NCBI GenBank assembly: GCA_017480195.1
Contig: JAFVBE010000007.1
Coordinates: forward strand, 35,750 to 99,749
Source: Lachnospiraceae bacterium
Lineage (GTDB): Bacteria > Bacillota > Clostridia > Lachnospirales > Lachnospiraceae
Reading direction: 5' to 3'
DNA length: 64,000 nucleotides
Shown: in pieces, positions 61,401 to 64,000 of the stretch
Layout: the number at the start of each line of letters is the position of its first letter
How positions within the stretch are numbered: the stretch's first letter is position 1
Position numbers and translations under genes: made by a program
Notes under the pieces: generated by a model
The model's database searches: none
Seen by the model: only the letters and a program-made list of their open reading frames with translations
Told to the model about the DNA's origin: nothing

Positions 61401-64000
61401 GACAGAATTATAATTTATGTATCAGTATCACAGTCTGTTAGCTGGCTTAAGGATATGTTCATGGTGGATTTGGATATATTCAATAATGCTGATTCAAAAT
61501 ACTATATAAGTGACGCTGCAGCAAGTATAAACCTGCCTGATGGTATATCTCTGGCTGCAACTGAAAAAGGTCAGACAAGGTCATATTCATTGGAAGATAT
61601 ATATGGTCAGGATATGCAAACTGCTTCGTGGATAGTCAAGGCAGATAGTCCCGGAAGCTATGAAATAAGTGCAGATTTCAATGGAATACTTAATCCTTTC
61701 AATTGCCCTGTAAGTGCTCATTTTGTTGCCGAGAAGACAATTGATTCAGACGATTATTCGGGATTAATAATAGATGTTATGCCTGAAAGAAGTGTCTATC
61801 CGGGAGAAGAAGCCTATATTCAGTTCGCCATAACAAATAATACTGACAGACAACTGTATAATTTTAAATCATCATTGGACAAATTTATAGATCCAGGGGT
61901 TGTATACTCGAGGACAATAATAGATAACGCACATGATATATCAGATGATGACTATATGGGTGGGGTTACTAATTACAGAGAAAAAGAAGTAGTTGTCGAT
62001 GGACTTAATGAGTGTGGACAGACCTATGTATATAGAAGCGGAGATATAATGAGCATTCCACAGCTTGATATAGGTGAAAGCATATATGGAACATATAAGG
62101 TAGATATCAGTGGAGACTCAGACAAATACTATACCTATATTAATAGTATAGTAGAAACCGTTGAAGGAGAGAACCTCGGCGTGACAGTCAGGATTTCACC
62201 GATTTCTGCACATGTATATAAGGATATAGTCAATATAGAAAAAAAACATTATTACTGTGGAGACCCCGTCGATATGAGTACGGGAGCATATACAGATGAA
62301 TACGAGGTGCTATCGCTTAACGGTAAAGCTAAGCTTCCATTTACTCTGTCATACAATTCGCTTAATTTTGAAAAAAGCGGCGATATGGGATATGGCTGGT
62401 CGCATAATTTTGAGACAAGGATAGACGATAAGAAGGGTCTTATCTATTATTATACATCACCAGCCTCATATGCAACATTTATAAGTGAGGACTCCATGAA
62501 TGACATAGTATATGGCAGAGAAGAAGGGGATAAAATATATTATTCCGGAGAAGCGTCTGACAGAGATATAACATATAAGAGCATAACACCGTGTATGGAT
62601 GGATACACTCTTACAAAAAAAGCTGATGGAAGCTATATCATGGCAACACCATCGGATAACATATATGAATACGATTCGGATGGACTTATAGTATCTATAA
62701 CGCTTGCAAATGGTGAGAAGTGCCATATAACACACAATGACAGCAGTATCTCCATAGAAGATGACTATAATAAGCTTACACTCAATTATAATAATGGACT
62801 TATAACCTCAGTTACTGATAATACAGGGCGAGAAGCCAAATTCTCATATGCCGATGGAAAGCTCACACAGATAACATGTGTAACAGGTGACACACTGAAA
62901 TACGGATATAACAGTGAGGGCATACTTGACAAGGCATATAATGACGCGGATGAGTTATATATCGAGAATACCTATGATGAAGAAGGCCGTGTGCTGACAC
63001 AGACTGATTCATATGGAGCAGTTCTTACATTTAGCTATGAGGACAGCAGTACAGGAATGAAGGTTATAGCTACTGATGTTAATGGACAAAGCACTGTATA
63101 TGAGAGTGATGCAATCTGCAACATAACAAGCATTACTGAGCCAAACGGATATATTCAGACCAATAGCTATGAGAACGGTAGATTAAGTTTAACTACAGAT
63201 TCTACCGGCAAGTCCTATAATTACATGTATGATGACGAGGGCAGGGTGACAGATTTAACCACATCTGCCGGAGAGACACTTCACTTTGCCTATGATGATA
63301 ATGGTAACCTGACTTCATTTAAGGGAAGTGACGGAGCATACATAGATATGACATACGATGGCTATAATCTCACATCTATGGATAGGAACGGTATAAAGAC
63401 CACATATGGCTATAATGAAGCCGGACTGCCTGATACGGTAACAGCAGAAGGTAAAGGAACTGCAAGCTACACATATGACGAACTTAACATAAGCACATAT
63501 ACCGATGCACTCGGACATAAGACATCATATGATTATGACTCACGCGGAAACCTTATAACTATAACAGATGCAGAGGGAGGCGTAACTCGATTCTCGTATG
63601 ATGCGGCGGATAGGATAACAAGTATTACCAAGCCGAATGGTGGCAGCACAAAATATACTTATGATATGTACGGAGCCATAGCTTCCATAACTGATGAGGT
63701 AGGTAATAAGACTGTATATGCATATGATACGGCAGGTAACATAGACGGTGTAACCTATCCTGATGGAAGCAGTATAAGCTATGATTATGATATAAACGGC
63801 AGATGTACTGGTATAACGGGTACAGATGGCAGGAAGATATGTTATGAATATGATATATTGGGAAATGTAACTAAGATAACATACCCTGACGGTACATCAG
63901 AGAGCTATACCTATGATGTATATGGCAGAAAGACATCATATACGGATTTAGACGGTGAGACAGTCACATATGAGTATAGTACCTTGGGAACGATTGACAG
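52491..64000 (+). CDS. Giant secreted beta-repeat/Fn3/PKD/RHS protein (continues beyond window)
   Basis: One open frame of at least 3836 codons, still open at the window end. ATG 52491 follows AGGAGG. A signal peptide covers 1-29 (ANA|EE), then a Thr/Glu-rich linker to about 125. From about 127 to 1710 there are beta-helix-like repeats with six blocks LDLNGHTLTINGSLIQ and nine copies of a [G]D.KQ.I motif. From about 1717 to 2690 there are fibronectin-III-like modules (YEIYRDG, YDIYRDNEY, YKVLRCSDGD, FKIYRANL). A PKD domain lies at about 2700-2780 (SYEWDMGNGD, PGTYTVRLTV), then a carboxypeptidase-regulatory-like domain and a Gly/Ser-rich part. From about 3253 there is the RHS start (GDPVDMSTGAYTDEYEV, GYGWSHNFETRI), then YD repeats to the end. 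Likely an exported, shell-forming surface or toxin-delivery protein; the end that would hold any toxin is not seen. Confidence 0.93.
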   Translation, partial: MRMIKGVKRFIVVIMTAVFLLNDIYIANAEELGNTEALTEQVTEEAATEEDMTEEDITEDLASTEEVFTAEATTETTIETTTEEEAGIIEEEATDEKDSNTSDAINDGLNIEAVDDELVAEPEYDDLTLTGSMTLTEDMTVNNLSITNNVTLDLNGYKLTVKGEYYQSKGTINFNNGQMYCSKNMSFGNAVVINMNNVNDYLSVEGNLTINSSYKKDISAGIVYLYGDFYASTAFNAKDYNTFVFAGDKKQTINLNSDSSFNILEFRNFSDEGIYIKYALKYNKLIDNDCKITYNDLGGERGFTLEEDTEIDGMYYLITDKLDLNGHTLTINGDLIQGGGDIYVNGGSLIINGDYRVAKLKKDVDKDGNITYTYSAGTGTLTMNNSEDYVYVLGSYINNLDNAKKNDFKLTNGTIELKGDIDTDLYVASGNHTIILSGEEKQTIRINKSTTYTPSYINNLILTNSSEESISFLNDVSINGNFTTNDVKTEGRIRITTTTTFDKNQYTGDVYIYDFNSSISDFTIYGDVYASSMKVNQNISIYGDVTGNSITLNGGSLYISGDSEGVSYYSDNSSSRIVIEKNLVLNNARIQSGELEVKGNLTVNGIASIYKLILSGDEKQNITNANNITLNTLELRNYSEEGIYSDYVMSNSTYISNGNFIHYDDHNWVHGWTLDKDEVYDGDLILCDGTLDLNGHSLTINGSLIQQTCDINFNHGNLTINGDYIAYKINDIDKQEYKYSDIELIMENNDDKMLVNGNFIWGSHLPNNINSGVIEIKGDILINQETTYNSKKYIRNNISAFSIKGDCTLILSGDTKQNIIIYDSYLYTNRLEFANTSEEGIDICEKYIYLPRFQVVKYYNDNDTYVSGVIGIYASTELADNTFSGSMCIIDGRTISDDLTVLGDVRIIYYIHPLIIDNATLNIYGDLYASGGGVHMQHANDRINVYGNYIHKVNPQDSKLTDGIMSVKGDCDFIGNYYTSENHKLVLNGDKLQNITFKEYISISILEIDNHSEEGVVASEPFEKGELITNGCRFRYDGVDGEIGWKLNGDEEYDGDLTIIDGTLDLNGHTLTVHGSLNQISGEVHLNGGHLIIDNDCNIMDISGTDGHALGNGILRMDNANDVLDIYGNFSFCSKYNSGYITDGCINLYGDMNLYFCSNFYSIEMSGNSTINFAGDTQQNIYRCTSNYGKVVLNNVNSNNTLPVNSDCVVYVLGKINTTDKVFNEPIYIKSFTEFKDNEYGGSIYIADNIYLSRDIIIRGDLHIVNASLRGGNIYCYGDLYVDKSTATSNNIILSGASVQNIIITSSGKLDTLTIDNTSDEGVNCESYIRTNSIVDNSENFNYKYQNGFKLEEDTVIDGDYYLGYGKLDLNGYKLTVNGNLIQADSVIDINGGTLEVNGNLEQRIGENNTDASLGSIIMDDVNDYMLVEGDLWLQYTNGKQYNSFNAGEIELRGDINSVPYTSATVATFQGNVRLTSDKEQRIKTYVTIANLIIGDNTEIYINASPTITNKLFCDGSNILSGYVCVSSLDVLQEGYYKGNIGLTQNSKLNQNVNIDGNLYIYQMIDLNGYEISAKNITANAEVYINNGRINCSNTFTVDSKGILKMINEGDYILVGGNMKFNSYMSHDTLLTAGTIELTGDFTQSYNDRFTASGTHKTILNNHYISSERYYIQTLKFYSANGRSIFNILILKADNENYVFSREIDKMAHEIVYDVPDEEPPVKPEVKAINITNSSITLEITAYDKDDVLCYEIYRDGSRIAKTSKDTYIDKELAYDTEYVYEVYSYDNSMNRSVDASKITACTLKDTQAPTVPQGISINKITGISAAFTWQESTDDRGVAGYDIYRDNEYIDTVIKTLYYDTGLETDRIYEYKIIAFDESGNKSDYSEIIRIEPRKPNIIRTYPEDLKKINKNNERLGVYFKNYGSEVSYKVNIEYYDLKRHSWNNVTDNEIKINTYNLETKYATVNWDTSKLDNTEYLVRYTITDEDGNQTSKKVTYYVDNVPPNKVDNVNILSDNGTIKLSWNISIAADCAGYKVLRCSDGDFECVGKIYDKYQNTFIDTNVEYDTFYEYCIVAYDEDENDSERSAAVKAKVTEDKSAPVINSAKPESCRINKIITISTTAYDNKELKSVIYEIKADDDTDWTYLAECEVNSNNTANYSLNTEKYIDGIYYVRMTAVDKSGNRSEDEYLRRYEIDNTGIGQIQIIKTTKSASYVQLEWKDVVENDCAYFAVEKFNNGRYERIGTVDNVLGYTVYGLKPNTNYIFRVVGYDNLGNRGIESKACSITTDKDNIAPVIISAGPSIKSYNSFLDLNVKARDNGAVAYASFYYSLDGENYKKITDVKSGKYNSYAELSYKFDIRDYPEGDIYIKFEAYDTSGNKSSLSDGSELIAKYTIDRTPPDKVKNARIMTTEGSVSLIWDIPEDDTAGFKIYRANLDDGNYSMICDNGSYINYYDYNITPGETYAYKIVPYDYAGNVNYNADIVIATVEKDSIKPEIKGVSPESKGIVGEKTYIKVAALDNALLDYIIMEYKSQNEYIWLTADKKNVSDSGNIYTLELSLKDMEEAEYDIRIKAVDKAGNASDYYECSYILDNEAPVIDVSAYSEGNVIKLEFVQENSDDISRYEIYRKEIGVNGASDGNYKKLGIVKTDSYIDETVEPFTYYQYKVIVYDNVENFADYYSDNIYATDEDLQAPTAVLPDRYSAIEAMELRLDGGECSDNKRIDSYEWDMGNGDIVYGSRPTYIYSEPGTYTVRLTVRDEAGNESYTESKVEVLSRKDTGSVNITITDTNGNILPYASIYINDNNKGACYKADCLGHLTLALKIGDYDVAAYKAGYIPKESRINISEFDTANLNIQLPSGDIVTGDFRISRMSLQEIIDAGVDISNPENINVFSFSVTSAYEEKPIIKNTVYIDNAGGVSTGGSTSYSGNYDGGSGVGASSQPLSESGYHGFSVISYPASTDSRVVNNDDRIIIYVSVSQSVSWLKDMFMVDLDIFNNADSKYYISDAAASINLPDGISLAATEKGQTRSYSLEDIYGQDMQTASWIVKADSPGSYEISADFNGILNPFNCPVSAHFVAEKTIDSDDYSGLIIDVMPERSVYPGEEAYIQFAITNNTDRQLYNFKSSLDKFIDPGVVYSRTIIDNAHDISDDDYMGGVTNYREKEVVVDGLNECGQTYVYRSGDIMSIPQLDIGESIYGTYKVDISGDSDKYYTYINSIVETVEGENLGVTVRISPISAHVYKDIVNIEKKHYYCGDPVDMSTGAYTDEYEVLSLNGKAKLPFTLSYNSLNFEKSGDMGYGWSHNFETRIDDKKGLIYYYTSPASYATFISEDSMNDIVYGREEGDKIYYSGEASDRDITYKSITPCMDGYTLTKKADGSYIMATPSDNIYEYDSDGLIVSITLANGEKCHITHNDSSISIEDDYNKLTLNYNNGLITSVTDNTGREAKFSYADGKLTQITCVTGDTLKYGYNSEGILDKAYNDADELYIENTYDEEGRVLTQTDSYGAVLTFSYEDSSTGMKVIATDVNGQSTVYESDAICNITSITEPNGYIQTNSYENGRLSLTTDSTGKSYNYMYDDEGRVTDLTTSAGETLHFAYDDNGNLTSFKGSDGAYIDMTYDGYNLTSMDRNGIKTTYGYNEAGLPDTVTAEGKGTASYTYDELNISTYTDALGHKTSYDYDSRGNLITITDAEGGVTRFSYDAADRITSITKPNGGSTKYTYDMYGAIASITDEVGNKTVYAYDTAGNIDGVTYPDGSSISYDYDINGRCTGITGTDGRKICYEYDILGNVTKITYPDGTSESYTYDVYGRKTSYTDLDGETVTYEYSTLGTID
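52900..57290 (+). repeat. Beta-helix-like internal repeats of the giant protein
   Basis: Six copies of an LDLNG(H/Y).LT(I/V).G block begin near 52950, 53456, 54562, 55680, 56597 and 57184. Between them come paired units of the form N.G.L.I.GD(Y/L) and the (S/A)GD.KQ.I motif. The spacing (about 500 to 1100 bases) shows the repeats grew by copying large blocks, not single motifs. Confidence 0.85.
62690..64000 (+). repeat. RHS/YD repeats of the giant protein
   Basis: About 20-residue units such as YEYDILGNVTKITYPDG, YTYDVYGRKTSYTDLDG, FSYDAADRITSITKPNGG and YAYDTAGNIDGVTYPDG run to the window end. They fit the YD-repeat pattern (Y-x-Y-D-x-x-G-x(5-7)-D/P-x-G). Such arrays build the beta-shell that encloses RHS toxins. 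Confidence 0.95.

Overview
The window is low-GC DNA that reads like a chromosome segment of a motile, Gram-positive Clostridia, most likely a Lachnospiraceae member. The reasons are the fla/che operon order (flhB-flhA-flhF-flhG-pilZ-cheB-cheA-cheW-cheC-cheD-sigD), strong AGGAGG ribosome binding sites, TTG/GTG starts, the rimP-nusA-ylxR-ylxQ-infB-rbfA operon with a DHH phosphoesterase, a Bacillus-type LexA box, and many surface proteins with Thr/Glu-rich linkers. Genus and species cannot be fixed from sequence alone. Nearly every gene is on the + strand; lexA is the exception. No stretch longer than 300 bases lacks a gene.

Region 1 (1-15390) is the 3' part of a flagellar/chemotaxis operon: export apparatus (fliR end, flhB, flhA), placement GTPase and ATPase (flhF, flhG), a PilZ c-di-GMP protein, chemotaxis genes (cheB, cheA, cheW, cheC, cheD), sigma-28, FapA-like DUF342, and four small proteins. 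The cheB reading frame is cut by one in-frame TAG that separates its catalytic Ser/His from its catalytic Asp.

Region 2 (15554-18856) holds cell-surface genes: a secreted transglutaminase-like protein with seven aromatic-rich repeats, a lipoprotein and an acyltransferase. Region 3 (18884-22980) is rpsB-tsf, driven by a promoter whose -35 box lies in the loop of the preceding terminator, then mntP and a GHL10-type glycoside hydrolase-like protein. Region 4 (23031-33201) is the rimP-nusA-infB-rbfA-DHH-truB-ribF translation/ribosome cluster, a tRNA-Arg(CCG), an acidic membrane protein and an RluF-type pseudouridine synthase.

Region 5 (33267-41268) carries ligA, metA (with the Glu111 typical of acetyl-CoA users), a BlaI/BlaR1-like regulatory operon with two unknown membrane proteins, lexA with two LexA-box-like sites, and a sortase-type surface protein. 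Region 6 (41361-46938) is a histidine operon (hisZ, hisG, hisD, hisB and a HisF-like/HisI/HisE fusion). A 194-bp near-perfect palindrome with its own upstream promoter separates hisD from hisB. Region 7 (46960-51549) has a 47-aa membrane peptide, alaS, a CapA-like protein and rpsU.

Region 8 (51558 to the window end) is the most unusual part. A membrane-anchored protein with one short RHS/YD-repeat block sits just upstream of a giant secreted protein of at least 3836 residues that is still open at the window end. It combines a signal peptide, about 1600 residues of beta-helix-like repeats, fibronectin-III-like modules, a PKD domain, a carboxypeptidase-regulatory-like domain and an RHS/YD-repeat shell. 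This layout resembles a polymorphic-toxin or contact-dependent RHS system whose C-terminal tip and any immunity gene lie beyond the window.
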